Assembly: GCA_023261545.1 (NCBI GenBank)
Contig: JAHFOS010000027.1
Span: 1-33,784 of the forward strand
From: a bacterium
Lineage (GTDB): Bacteria > Planctomycetota > JADGBV01
Length of the DNA: 33,784 nucleotides
Direction of reading: 5' to 3'
Shown: one piece after another, positions 1-7,567 of the stretch
Numbering within the stretch: position 1 is the stretch's first letter
Layout: every line of letters begins with the position of its first letter
Notes under the pieces: generated by a model
Told to the model about the DNA's origin: nothing
Database searches by the model: none
What the model saw: the letters and a program-made list of their open reading frames with translations, nothing else
Made by a program: the position numbers and the translations under genes

Positions 1-1
1 T

Positions 2-439
2 CCCTTGCACCTGGTGACCAACCAGGTGGAGCACGAAAAGCGGGCCGGCTGGGAGGAGGCCGCCCGCGAGGCCGGGGCCGGGGATCTGGATTGCCGCTGC
101 CTGCTGATCCCCGACGCGCGGCAGGTCCAGGACTTCCTGGCCCTCGCCGCGCCTCCGCTGCGGGGCACCTATGTCTTCACCTTCCGCAGCCTCCTGGGCC
201 GCGTCTGCGCCCTGGGCCGGGAGCTCACCGATGGCGCCACCCTGCTGCCCTTCGATCACGTCCCCGAGGTGGAGTACCGCGATCCGCCCCTTCCCAGTTG
301 CATTTTTCCTTCCCGGGAACTCGCCGCGGCGGCTATCCAGCGGCTCTACGAGCGCATCGAGCTGCTGCGCGCGGGCCGGGCCACCGTCCCGCGGCGCGAG
401 ATGTTCCAGGCGCGGCTGACGGGCGGCGCCCCCCCCTGA
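2..439 (+). CDS. LacI/GalR-type regulator, C-terminal fragment (cut by window edge)
   Basis: This open frame enters from the left edge without a convincing start, so only the last ~146 residues of the protein are present. The end of the fragment reads like the effector-binding (periplasmic-binding-protein-like) domain of LacI-family repressors. A segment with FDHVPE is followed by a PPLPS stretch standing where family members have 'PPLTTV', then a helix with paired Ala/Leu residues and a short terminal strand with an Arg (LacI proteins often end in 'RxSt'). The DNA-binding helix-turn-helix would lie outside the window, so the regulated genes cannot be inferred. The match is by pattern only; another sugar-binding-fold protein is possible. 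Confidence 0.5.
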   Translation, partial: PLHLVTNQVEHEKRAGWEEAAREAGAGDLDCRCLLIPDARQVQDFLALAAPPLRGTYVFTFRSLLGRVCALGRELTDGATLLPFDHVPEVEYRDPPLPSCIFPSRELAAAAIQRLYERIELLRAGRATVPRREMFQARLTGGAPP

Positions 440-499
440 AGGACGCCCGCATGAGATCGCCGGCTACGCATTGACGTCGGTGGTCATGGATTGAAAAAC

Positions 500-526
500 T
501 TGACATTTTCATCAAAAACATATCCT
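500..526 (+). promoter_or_regulatory. Possible vapBC promoter
   Basis: A perfect TTGACA (500-505) lies in an AT-rich patch upstream of the antitoxin gene. TATCCT (521-526) could act as a -10 with a 15-bp spacer, which is shorter than ideal. The candidate -10 runs into the palindrome at 523-542, as expected for an autoregulated toxin-antitoxin operon. The assignment rests on position and consensus only. Confidence 0.35.
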
Positions 527-542
527 TACGACTAGGTAAGGA
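523..542. promoter_or_regulatory. Palindromic operator candidate upstream of vapB
   Basis: TCCTTAC (523-529) and GTAAGGA (536-542) form a perfect 7-bp inverted repeat separated by 6 bp, ending about 20 bp before the GTG start. AbrB-type antitoxins bind such palindromes to repress their own operon, so this is the natural operator candidate. Confidence 0.45.
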
Positions 543-562
543 AAATTGAAGAAGGGATCGGC

Positions 563-796
563 GTGCATGCAACCTTGACAAGCAAAGGTCAGTTGACGAT
601 GCCCAAAGAGATCCGCGATTTGCTTCATTTACGGCCGGGTGACAAAGTGGACTTCGTGATCAACAAGGACGGGCAAATCGAAATCGCTCCCTTGACTACA
701 AAACTTGAGGATCTCAAAGGCATGCTGCCCAAACCGGCCCGGGCCATTTCCCTGGAGCAAATGGACGAGGCCATCCGCAAGGGCGCCGCGGGTTGA
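563..796 (+). CDS. vapB: AbrB/SpoVT-fold antitoxin (VapB type)
   Basis: This 77-residue protein begins with the swapped-hairpin AbrB fold. A short strand with TSKGQLTMPKEIRD is followed by LRPGDKVDFVI and a final strand ending in an IEI motif, covering residues 1-45; this is the DNA-binding half. The remaining ~30 residues are the flexible tail that in VapB proteins wraps the toxin. The GTG start has a GAAGGGA ribosome site 5 bp upstream. The last codons overlap the PIN-domain toxin gene by 4 bp, so the two are translationally coupled. The expected role is to neutralise that toxin and repress the operon through the palindrome upstream. The family call is confident; the symbol is generic. Confidence 0.85.
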   Translation: MHATLTSKGQLTMPKEIRDLLHLRPGDKVDFVINKDGQIEIAPLTTKLEDLKGMLPKPARAISLEQMDEAIRKGAAG

Positions 797-1191
797 TCGC
801 CATAGACACCAATGTCCTGGTGCGCTATCTCGCCCAGGACGATCCCGCGCAGTCCGCCATCGCCTCGCGGGAACTCAAAGCGGCCTGTTCCGAGGACTCG
901 CCGGGATTCATCAGTCAAATTGTGCTCTGCGAGTTGGTCTGGGTTTTGCAAAGGGCCTACGGCTACGAGAGGGCGCAAATAGCGAAGACGCTGGCCGGGG
1001 TGCTTTCCACCCGGACGCTGCATGTGGAGCAGGAGGCCTTGTCCTGGAAAGCACTGCGCGCCTACGAGCGCGGCCGGGCAGACTTCTCCGATTACTTGAT
1101 CGGTCATACCGGAATGGCCCACCGAGCGGACTGCACGATCACGTTCGACGAGAAGGCCGCGGAACACCCGGCTTTCCGGCTGCTCAGTTGA
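793..1191 (+). CDS. vapC: PIN-domain ribonuclease toxin (VapC type)
   Basis: The 132-residue protein is a complete PIN domain. The acidic metal-binding residues are in place: D5 in the opening IDTN motif, E47 in a CELVW segment, D97 and D100 in ADFSDY, and D119 in TFDEKA. PIN toxins of this kind cut structured RNA such as tRNA or rRNA using Mg2+. The start is TTG, sharing TTGA with the stop of the antitoxin gene, so expression is coupled to the antitoxin. Nothing suggests inactivation. The RNA target cannot be read from the sequence. Confidence 0.88.
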   Translation: MIAIDTNVLVRYLAQDDPAQSAIASRELKAACSEDSPGFISQIVLCELVWVLQRAYGYERAQIAKTLAGVLSTRTLHVEQEALSWKALRAYERGRADFSDYLIGHTGMAHRADCTITFDEKAAEHPAFRLLS

Positions 1192-1199
1192 GACCGGTC

Positions 1200-3047
1200 A
1201 TGGTTCTCCAGATAAAACTGGTTTCGCTGTGCGTTTGCGCCGCGGCGCTGTGCTGCGCCATGATGGTGGCGGAGGCGCCTGCGGCCAAGGCCGGCGTTCC
1301 CCGCATCATCTTCGACTCCGATATGTCGAGCGATCACGACGACGTCGGCGACATCGCCATCCTGCACGGCCTCGCCAGCATGGGAGAATGCGAGATCATC
1401 GGCATGATGGTTTCCTCCCGCAATGGCGGGACCGCGCTGTGCATGGATGCGATCAACACCTACTACGGGAGGCCGGATATCCCCATCGGCGTCCCGCCTG
1501 ATATCGGAGGCATCGGGGAATACGCGGGGCAGATCGCCACCGAGTTCCCCCATGATCTGAAATCGCCACGGGACTGTCCGCAATCCGCGGTTTTGTACCG
1601 CGAGTTGTTGGCTTCCGCGCCCGACAAAAGCGTGACCATCGTCACCACCGGATATCTCAACAACCTCAAGGCCCTGCTGCTTTCCGGGCCGGACCAGCAC
1701 AGTCCCTTGAGCGGCCTGGACCTGATCCGCAAGAAGGTCAAACTCTGGTCCTGCGCGGGCGGATGCTTCCCCAAAGGAGACGAATTCAACTTCAGGGTGA
1801 TGGCGGACGCCGCCTACCACACGGTGAACCATTGGCCGGTGGCGGTCCTGTACGTGGGGTTCGATGTCGGGCAGGCCATCTACACCTGCGGGCGGCTGCC
1901 CGAGGCGTCGGCGGACAACCCCATCCGCCGCGTGTACGTGGACATCAAAAAGCAGTATCCCTATCCTTCCTGGGGCCAGATTGCAATTTATTGCGCGGTG
2001 CGCGGATCGGAAGGCCTGTGGGGAGTTCAGCACGTCGGCTGCAACAAATGCAACGAGGCGGGCAGCAACTGGTGGAGCGCCGAACCCGACCCTACGGGGG
2101 ACCAGGAACAGGGGTATCTGCTGGAGAAGGCGCGGACTCCCGTCCAGGCGACGCTGGATGCCTTGATCATGCTGCCCCCCAGCGGCGGCGCGCCGCGCCC
2201 GCCCGGCGAACCGAGTGATTTGCGGGCCAAAGTCAGCGGCGGCAAGATTGACCTCCAGTGGACGGACAACGCCTACAACGAAACCGGCTTTAAAATCGAG
2301 CGCGCGAGCAACGGTGTTTATACCCCCATCGGCGCCGTCGGCGCCAACGTCACCCGTTATTCGGACACGGGTCTATCCTCGACGGCGAATGTTTCCTACC
2401 GCGTCAAGGCCACTCATGCGGCCGGCGACTCGCGCTACGCCTGCGTCTGGGTTTACAGCGGCTGGACGGAGATCAATTTCGCCCGCCCCGCCGATCTGCC
2501 GCTGTACACCTACGAGCAGTGCTGCAACCTGAGAGCCGCCAGCGCGCCGCCGGGGGGCGTGCCCGCGACCCTGAACGATCACGTGACCTTGAACAACGAC
2601 TCCAGCCACGGCCAGAACATAACGCTGGACGTTGACGTGAGCGCCCTGGGTCACGAAGGCAACTTTTACGTCTATTTCTTCTACCAGGACGCCGACCACT
2701 GGTACCGGCTGAACCACGGCGAAAAGGTGTGCAAATTTGAAAAGCGCATCAAGGGCGTGACCACCCAGATAGGTGAGCCGCTGCCCATCCAGAACCTCGG
2801 CAACGGCAGCCCGCTCCAGCACTGGCGCATCAAGGCCGCTGCTCCGGGATCCCTGCAATTCATCCGCGAACTGCCCTTCGCCCCGCCCGCGGACAAGGCA
2901 AAGCAGAAAGAAGGCGTTTTACTCGACGTCTCCGAGCCCTTCGTCCTGACCGGCGGCAAGCTGGGCCTGGGCGGCTGGGCCCGCACCCCCGTCTGGGAGA
3001 ACTTCCATTTCGATGCTCCCGGTGGTGGGGGGACGGCGGCACACTAA
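1200..3047 (+). CDS. Secreted nucleoside-hydrolase-like protein with fibronectin III and lectin-like C-terminus
   Basis: The ATG at 1200 begins a 615-residue product with a signal-peptide-like start: hydrophobic, Cys/Ala-rich, residues ~5-24, with a probable Ala-x-Ala cleavage near 29-31. Residues ~34-320 resemble the inosine-uridine nucleoside hydrolase fold. The Ca2+-binding cluster appears as FDSDMSSDHDDVGD (D39, D41, D45, D47, D48), close to the family's DxDxxxDD motif. A fibronectin type III domain follows at ~333-415 (Trp in LQWTD, Tyr in SYRVKA). The last ~190 residues look like a beta-sandwich of the LamG/keto-hydrolase kind. The likely role is extracytoplasmic cleavage of an N-glycosidic or related bond, with binding modules for a polymer. 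The frame is open further upstream into the toxin-antitoxin genes, but the signal peptide supports this start. The substrate is unknown. Confidence 0.75.
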   Translation: MVLQIKLVSLCVCAAALCCAMMVAEAPAAKAGVPRIIFDSDMSSDHDDVGDIAILHGLASMGECEIIGMMVSSRNGGTALCMDAINTYYGRPDIPIGVPPDIGGIGEYAGQIATEFPHDLKSPRDCPQSAVLYRELLASAPDKSVTIVTTGYLNNLKALLLSGPDQHSPLSGLDLIRKKVKLWSCAGGCFPKGDEFNFRVMADAAYHTVNHWPVAVLYVGFDVGQAIYTCGRLPEASADNPIRRVYVDIKKQYPYPSWGQIAIYCAVRGSEGLWGVQHVGCNKCNEAGSNWWSAEPDPTGDQEQGYLLEKARTPVQATLDALIMLPPSGGAPRPPGEPSDLRAKVSGGKIDLQWTDNAYNETGFKIERASNGVYTPIGAVGANVTRYSDTGLSSTANVSYRVKATHAAGDSRYACVWVYSGWTEINFARPADLPLYTYEQCCNLRAASAPPGGVPATLNDHVTLNNDSSHGQNITLDVDVSALGHEGNFYVYFFYQDADHWYRLNHGEKVCKFEKRIKGVTTQIGEPLPIQNLGNGSPLQHWRIKAAAPGSLQFIRELPFAPPADKAKQKEGVLLDVSEPFVLTGGKLGLGGWARTPVWENFHFDAPGGGGTAAH

Positions 3048-3176
3048 AAAACCCAGGTCCCTTTTGCGCTACCCTTATAGCCGTTTTAGTTAGCTTTGTC
3101 CGACCACGGAGGTTCCCCCCGAATCAGCCGGATGAGAAGAAAAAAAAGAAAAAATTCGTTCTCAGAAATTGCAAAC

Positions 3177-3191
3177 TAAGCCATTGGCTTA
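3177..3191. promoter_or_regulatory. Palindrome in front of brnT
   Basis: TAAGCC and GGCTTA form a perfect 6-bp inverted repeat around ATT, ending 10 bp before the toxin start codon. It is well placed to be the operator of the toxin-antitoxin operon. The 154-bp gap 3048-3201 otherwise holds an A-rich run near 3139-3154 and no gene. Confidence 0.35.
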
Positions 3192-3201
3192 CCATGGTTG
3201 A

Positions 3202-3492
3202 ATGCGCTTCGATTGGGACCCGGCCAAGGAGGAAGAAAACCGGATCAAGCACGGTATTTCTTTCGGTGAGGCGACGGCGCTGTTCACCAGCGGCGCCGAC
3301 TATTTGGAAATTCCTGACGAAAAGCATAGCGAGGACGAGGATCGCCTCATCGCCATTGGCCCGATCCATCGCGGTGTCGTGATGGTCGTTTTTACAGAGC
3401 GGTTGGAACAGACGATTCGCATCATCAGTGCCCGTCGCGCCACCAAGACCGAAATCCGCCTGTACAATGAACATTTGAAGGAGAAATCATGA
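3202..3492 (+). CDS. brnT: BrnT-family toxin (DUF497)
   Basis: This 96-residue protein starts with the diagnostic BrnT opening: FDWDPAK, then 'N..KHGISF.EA..LF'. A central RLIAIG strand and an ending with IRIISARRAT..EI..Y also fit the family. BrnT has a RelE-like fold and cleaves RNA, stopping translation. The usual partner is BrnA, a ribbon-helix-helix protein. Here the next gene, overlapping by ATGA, instead encodes an XRE-type helix-turn-helix protein. The ATG start lies just behind a short palindrome. The family call is confident; activity is inferred. Confidence 0.88.
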   Translation: MRFDWDPAKEEENRIKHGISFGEATALFTSGADYLEIPDEKHSEDEDRLIAIGPIHRGVVMVVFTERLEQTIRIISARRATKTEIRLYNEHLKEKS

Positions 3493-3779
3493 CGGATCGT
3501 GAGCTTTCAGCCGCTGACTTCGCCCGGAGCATACGTCATAGTGTGCGGTCCCGCATCATGGAAGGAAAGATCCATGGTGGCGCTGACATTGTCGCTCTGC
3601 GACGCTTTACCGGGCTGACCCAGGAAGGCTTTGCTAATGCCCTGGGCATCAGTGTCCACACCTTGCGCAATTGGGAGCAGGATCGTCGTCATCCTGATGG
3701 CACGGCCCTCGCCCTGCTGCGCATCGCGGCCCGCCATCCGCGCGTGCTTAAGGAAAATCTGGCCGGTATTGAAGGATAA
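3489..3779 (+). CDS. XRE/NadS-like helix-turn-helix antitoxin
   Basis: The 96-residue protein has a disordered first ~30 residues and a Cro/C1-type helix-turn-helix at ~35-70: a 'R...GLTQEGFANALGIS' helix pair followed by HTLRNWEQ. It then ends in a short helical tail with LLRIAARHP. This layout is that of NadS/HigA-type antitoxins, which usually partner RelE-family toxins. The start overlaps the stop of brnT by 4 bp, so it is almost certainly the cognate antitoxin and operon repressor. Toxin-first order with an XRE antitoxin is typical of HigBA and RelE/NadS systems, but unusual for BrnT. Confidence 0.82.
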   Translation: MTDRELSAADFARSIRHSVRSRIMEGKIHGGADIVALRRFTGLTQEGFANALGISVHTLRNWEQDRRHPDGTALALLRIAARHPRVLKENLAGIEG

Positions 3780-3899
3780 TCTAAAATTCTTGGTTGTTTA
3801 GATGCCACAAGCCACCAGGAAAACGCCTAGCCGCCTTTTTCGTGGTCCATCGCGATGCCGCCCGGCTTGCCCTCGCCGTCTTCGCGCTAGGTTCATGCC

Positions 3900-5303
3900 G
3901 TGAGGTTCCACTTCAGCGGCATTTGCGGCGCGGGCATGGGCAACGTGGCCATGTTGCTGGCCGAGGCGGGGCATGAGGTCAAGGGCTCGGACGAGCGCTT
4001 CTTCCCGCCCATGAGCGACGAGTTGCGCGCGCGCGGCATTCCCATCCTGGAGGGCTACAAAGCGGAGAACCTCATGGCGCTGTTCACTCCCGACGTGCAG
4101 GTGATCACCAACGCGTTGTCCCGGGATCACGTGGAGGCGGCTGGAGGCCGTGAACGGGGCTGGCGCGTGCTGAGCTTCCCCGAGGTGCTGGAGGAATTCA
4201 TCCTGCCGGGGCGCAAAGTCTTCGTCGTCGCTGGCACCCACGGCAAGACCACGACCACTTCGTTGCTCGCGCGCCTTTTGGAAAGCGAAGGGGCGGGCTG
4301 GCTGGTGGGCGGCGTCCTGCGCAGCGGCGAGCCAGGCTGCCGGCTGGGCCAGCCGAAAGCTCCCTTCGCCATCGAGGGCGATGAATATGGAACCTCCTGG
4401 TTCGACCCGCGCGCCAAATTCCTGCATTACCGGCCGCGCTGGGCCTTGCTCACGCACCTGGAATGGGATCACCTCGATATTTATCCGAGCTTCGCGGCCA
4501 TGCAGGAGCCTTTCCGCGAGCTGCTGCGCCTTGTGCCGGGGGAAGGGGGGCTCATCTATTGCAGCGACGTGCCCGAGCTGCGCAAGCTGGTGGAGCCTTT
4601 CGCCGGTCGCAAAATAGCCTACGGGACGGATGCGTCCGCCGATTTCAGGCTGGCGCGCGTGATCTCCCAGGACGCGCGGGGCAGCCGGGTTGTTTTCGCG
4701 GAGGGTGGCCGGGAGGTGGAGCTTGAAACCCCTCTGGCGGGCGGTATCTACCTCATGAACCTGCTGGGAGCCGCCGCCGCCGCGCGCACGGCCGGAGTGG
4801 GCTGGGAGGAGATTGGCCGCCGCGCCCGGGACCTTTATGGGGCCAAGCGCCGCCTGGAACCCTTGCGCCGCGGCGACCCCTTCCACCTTTACAGCGACTT
4901 CGCGCACCACCCCACCGCCGTGCGCGAAACGCTGAAGGTGTTGCGCGAGCTTCATCCCGGCGCGCCCCTCTGGGCGATTTTCGATCCGCGCAATGCCTCC
5001 TCGCGGCGCAACGCCTTCCACGCACTTTATGCCGAGGTCTTCCGCTGGGCCGACCGCGTCATCCTCGGTCCCCCGCATCCCGACGCCAAACTGGCTGACG
5101 ACCAGCGCATGGACGTCAAGAAACTGGCCGCCGACATCGGAAGGCAGGCCCAGGGCTGCTCCAGCGAGCGCGAACTGCGCGCGTGCTTTCAAGAGCCCGT
5201 GCCGCCGGGAACGGTGCTGGCGGTCATGTCGTGCGGCGCCTTCTTCGGCCTGCCCGGCGAATTGGCCAAGAGCACCGACGGAAGGGTGGAAATCAAAGGA
5301 TGA
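3900..5303 (+). CDS. mpl: UDP-N-acetylmuramate:L-Ala-gamma-D-Glu-meso-DAP ligase
   Basis: The 467-residue product is Mpl, the Mur-ligase homologue that re-attaches recycled murein tripeptide to UDP-MurNAc in the cytoplasm. Visible features are an N-terminal Rossmann-type stretch (GICGAGMGNVA, residues 8-18), the ATP loop GTHGKTTTT at 112-120, and an IEGDEYGTSWFD segment where Mpl has IE(A/G)DEYDTAFFD. THLEWDHLDIY is the Mur central-domain motif and YSDFAHHPTAVRETL the C-terminal Mpl signature. The length is normal for Mpl. The start is GTG at 3900; the 120 bp before it hold no gene. The stop overlaps the next gene by ATGA, suggesting co-transcription. Its presence implies a Gram-negative cell with peptidoglycan recycling. 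Confidence 0.95.
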   Translation: MRFHFSGICGAGMGNVAMLLAEAGHEVKGSDERFFPPMSDELRARGIPILEGYKAENLMALFTPDVQVITNALSRDHVEAAGGRERGWRVLSFPEVLEEFILPGRKVFVVAGTHGKTTTTSLLARLLESEGAGWLVGGVLRSGEPGCRLGQPKAPFAIEGDEYGTSWFDPRAKFLHYRPRWALLTHLEWDHLDIYPSFAAMQEPFRELLRLVPGEGGLIYCSDVPELRKLVEPFAGRKIAYGTDASADFRLARVISQDARGSRVVFAEGGREVELETPLAGGIYLMNLLGAAAAARTAGVGWEEIGRRARDLYGAKRRLEPLRRGDPFHLYSDFAHHPTAVRETLKVLRELHPGAPLWAIFDPRNASSRRNAFHALYAEVFRWADRVILGPPHPDAKLADDQRMDVKKLAADIGRQAQGCSSERELRACFQEPVPPGTVLAVMSCGAFFGLPGELAKSTDGRVEIKG

Positions 5304-7417
5304 GAGGCCGGCTTGCCGCCGCCAGGGGACGGCTACGATCCACCGCGATGCCGCGGCGCGCACGTCTCCGGTTTTTCAGCTTCAGCGTTTCCCGTCGCCT
5401 TATGGCCTGGGTCGCGCTGGCCGGGTTCTCCTCCTTCACGGGTTTGCCCGCGAGCGAAGTGCCGCGCAACTACATGGAGGTGACGGGCCCGGACGAGGGC
5501 ATGGTGCTTCCGCTGCGGGACCGCAGGGCTGGTTTTGAATTGCAATTCAAGGTGGATGGTCCGCCGCGCGTCACGGAGGCCGCCCGCGGCGGCGCCCGCG
5601 CCTGGATTTTTCAATATTCCCTGGAGAACCGCCGCGGCGTGGAGGTCCAGGCCGACCGCTTGGCGCCCGGCGATTTGCTGCTCGATCCGCTCAGCACTCC
5701 CGTTGAGCCACCCGCTCACGCGTCGGGAGTTAAGCTCAAGGAGCGCGGTGAAGAGATCAGTGAGAAGGACGTGCTCTACCTCAAGGCCAAGTCTTTCCGG
5801 TCCTACTACGATAGGTCCGGCACGCCCATCATGCACAACGTGTTCAAGGTCGGCGACGTGCTGGAGCTCTACAAGCGCGTTTTCGACAGCAACAACCAGG
5901 TCGTTTATGAGGAGAGCGGTTTGCAGCGTTCCGACGATATCACCATCATCGAAAACGGCACCACGCTGACGGAAAAACATATCGCCATGCTGGCCCACAA
6001 GCCGGTGCTCCCGGCCCGCGTGCGCGCGCCCGTGGAGCTCAACCTCGAATTCTACCTGCGCGTGGATTGGCCCGACATGGAGCCGTTGCATCCCAACCGT
6101 TTCTGGGTGAAACGCGAGGGCGCCAAGGGGGCGCTCTACCTCCTGCCCTATGAATTGAGCGAGGGAGATGTTCCCGTGGGCAACGTCATTCAGGCCGACG
6201 GCACCGTCATCTGCCAGGCCGGCAAACCGCTGACGAAGACGGGCGCGCTGAACTCCATCGAAGTGCTCAACAAGCAGTCCGCGGCCCTGATGGTGGACAC
6301 GGTGAGGAATAAATCCATCCTGGCCCTTGACCCCATCACGGGCATCCCGGACGTTGATATGGCCGAGCCCGGCGACCTCGTACTGGCGCCCCAGAATCGC
6401 GGCGTGCACGTCCAACCCATCCTTTTGCGATCCAAGGAGGATGAGAAAACACAACTCAATCCCGAGAAATACTCCTACGCGCTGCCGGCCAGCCGCAAGG
6501 AGATCCCCGACGAGCGCTACCGCTACCCCGCCTGGGTGCACTACACGCACTACCCGATACCCGTCACCAGGGATTGCATCGCGGGTTGCGACGAGTTGCT
6601 CAAAATAGAGAAGGATTTGATGACCGGCCAGCACACTTGCGCCAAATGCAAGCGCACGCTCCATTTTGATCCCTGGGTTTACCAGCCCATGGAGGACTAC
6701 CCCTACCTCGACAAGGCTTGGCTGCGTCATCCCGTGACTTGCGGCGTTTGCCGCAATGAATTCATGCCCTGGCAGGGACATGACCGCACGGATGAGGCTG
6801 GGGAAGCTCCGGAGATCCCCCCCCAGGAACAACACCTCTTGCCGCCCCCGCGGTTGCGCCCGCAGCGCTTCAAGGCTGGCTCCGCTTTGATTGAGGATGC
6901 CTTCTATTACAAGAACGGCGAGAAAGTGGTCGTCCCCAAGGGCACGGTCATTGACGAGGACTTGCGCAAGCAGCTCGAACAGAGACCTATTTCCCCGGTC
7001 CCAGCGAAGGAAAAGACCGAGGGAGAACGAACCATCGAGATGGTTCAATGCCCCGTGTGTTTTGCCTGGAACGCCAAACCCCTGCCGCCCTACCTCATGA
7101 CGGGCCTGGTGGGGGTGGATGAAGTGCGCAGGGGGATGGTCGCCTTCCCGCACCTCGCCAAGCATATCAACAAGCTCGAACTCGTGGTCTTTGGACTGAG
7201 CTCGGAGCGCGAGCCCACCTCGAACAGGGACAAGGCGCTGCTCATCACGTTTCGGCGCGTGGGGGATGAACACTTTCAGGACCTCGTGGCCTGGGAGGTG
7301 ACCGCCGAGCGCTGGAAGTTTTTGCCGCGCTACGCCCATGAGGACGGCACGCGCCAGCCCGATCCCGTCTTTGGCGAGGCCGCGGCGGCGAAACCCGCCG
7401 AGCAACTGTTGGAGTAG
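5300..7417 (+). CDS. Exported protein of unknown function with 'G..L' modules and CxxC pairs
   Basis: I do not recognise a named family for this ~705-residue protein. The ATG at 5300 overlaps the mpl stop (ATGA). An ATG at 5348 would give a more compact Arg-rich leader before the hydrophobic segment around LMAWVALAGF, which is a signal peptide or membrane anchor. Short units of the type 'nG..L(T/S)...I..L' recur: ERGEEISEKDVLYL, ENGTTLTEKHIAML, QAGKPLTKTGALNSIEVL and PKGTVIDEDLRKQL. Such units resemble those seen in front of HD-GYP and related domains. Cysteine pairs at C426/C430, C447/C450, C481/C484 and C584/C587 look like zinc- or iron-binding knuckles. An oxidising-compartment or metal-binding role is possible. 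The last ~100 residues are a compact mixed alpha/beta region. Confidence 0.8.
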   Translation: MRGRLAAARGRLRSTAMPRRARLRFFSFSVSRRLMAWVALAGFSSFTGLPASEVPRNYMEVTGPDEGMVLPLRDRRAGFELQFKVDGPPRVTEAARGGARAWIFQYSLENRRGVEVQADRLAPGDLLLDPLSTPVEPPAHASGVKLKERGEEISEKDVLYLKAKSFRSYYDRSGTPIMHNVFKVGDVLELYKRVFDSNNQVVYEESGLQRSDDITIIENGTTLTEKHIAMLAHKPVLPARVRAPVELNLEFYLRVDWPDMEPLHPNRFWVKREGAKGALYLLPYELSEGDVPVGNVIQADGTVICQAGKPLTKTGALNSIEVLNKQSAALMVDTVRNKSILALDPITGIPDVDMAEPGDLVLAPQNRGVHVQPILLRSKEDEKTQLNPEKYSYALPASRKEIPDERYRYPAWVHYTHYPIPVTRDCIAGCDELLKIEKDLMTGQHTCAKCKRTLHFDPWVYQPMEDYPYLDKAWLRHPVTCGVCRNEFMPWQGHDRTDEAGEAPEIPPQEQHLLPPPRLRPQRFKAGSALIEDAFYYKNGEKVVVPKGTVIDEDLRKQLEQRPISPVPAKEKTEGERTIEMVQCPVCFAWNAKPLPPYLMTGLVGVDEVRRGMVAFPHLAKHINKLELVVFGLSSEREPTSNRDKALLITFRRVGDEHFQDLVAWEVTAERWKFLPRYAHEDGTRQPDPVFGEAAAAKPAEQLLE

Positions 7418-7422
7418 GGCAA

Positions 7423-7458
7423 CGGGGTCGCCGGGCCCGCGACCCCGGATCAAATTTT
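7423..7458 (+). terminator. Weak hairpin terminator candidate
   Basis: CGGGGTCGC (7423-7431) pairs perfectly with GCGACCCCG (7439-7447). The stem is followed within ten bases by a short run of four T. It lies 6 bp after the end of the mpl-linked gene and in front of a convergent gene. The T-run is weak, so termination is uncertain. The remaining sequence to 7567 shows no gene. Confidence 0.35.
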
Positions 7459-7567
7459 CCCGAGCTTTTTGTTGTGGTAAAAACGCTCCAGTTTTCTGGT
7501 GCCACATCACTCCGGAGCGCTTGCCGAGCGCGCCGGATCATCAGGTTTCCTCCAGTCCGGCGAGACG

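Noticed and set aside
705-1199. N-terminal extension of the nucleoside-hydrolase frame through the toxin-antitoxin genes
   Set aside because: It runs out of frame through vapB and vapC, whose protein signatures are clear. The ATG at 1200 gives a proper signal peptide.
3798-5363. Long minus-strand open frame opposite mpl
   Set aside because: It is a GC-rich shadow of the well-supported Mpl gene and shows no protein family features.
5333-7510. Long minus-strand open frame opposite the exported CxxC protein
   Set aside because: Its composition is that of an antisense shadow (His/Gly/Val-rich, no motifs); the plus strand has a signal peptide, conserved-looking cysteine pairs and coupling to mpl.
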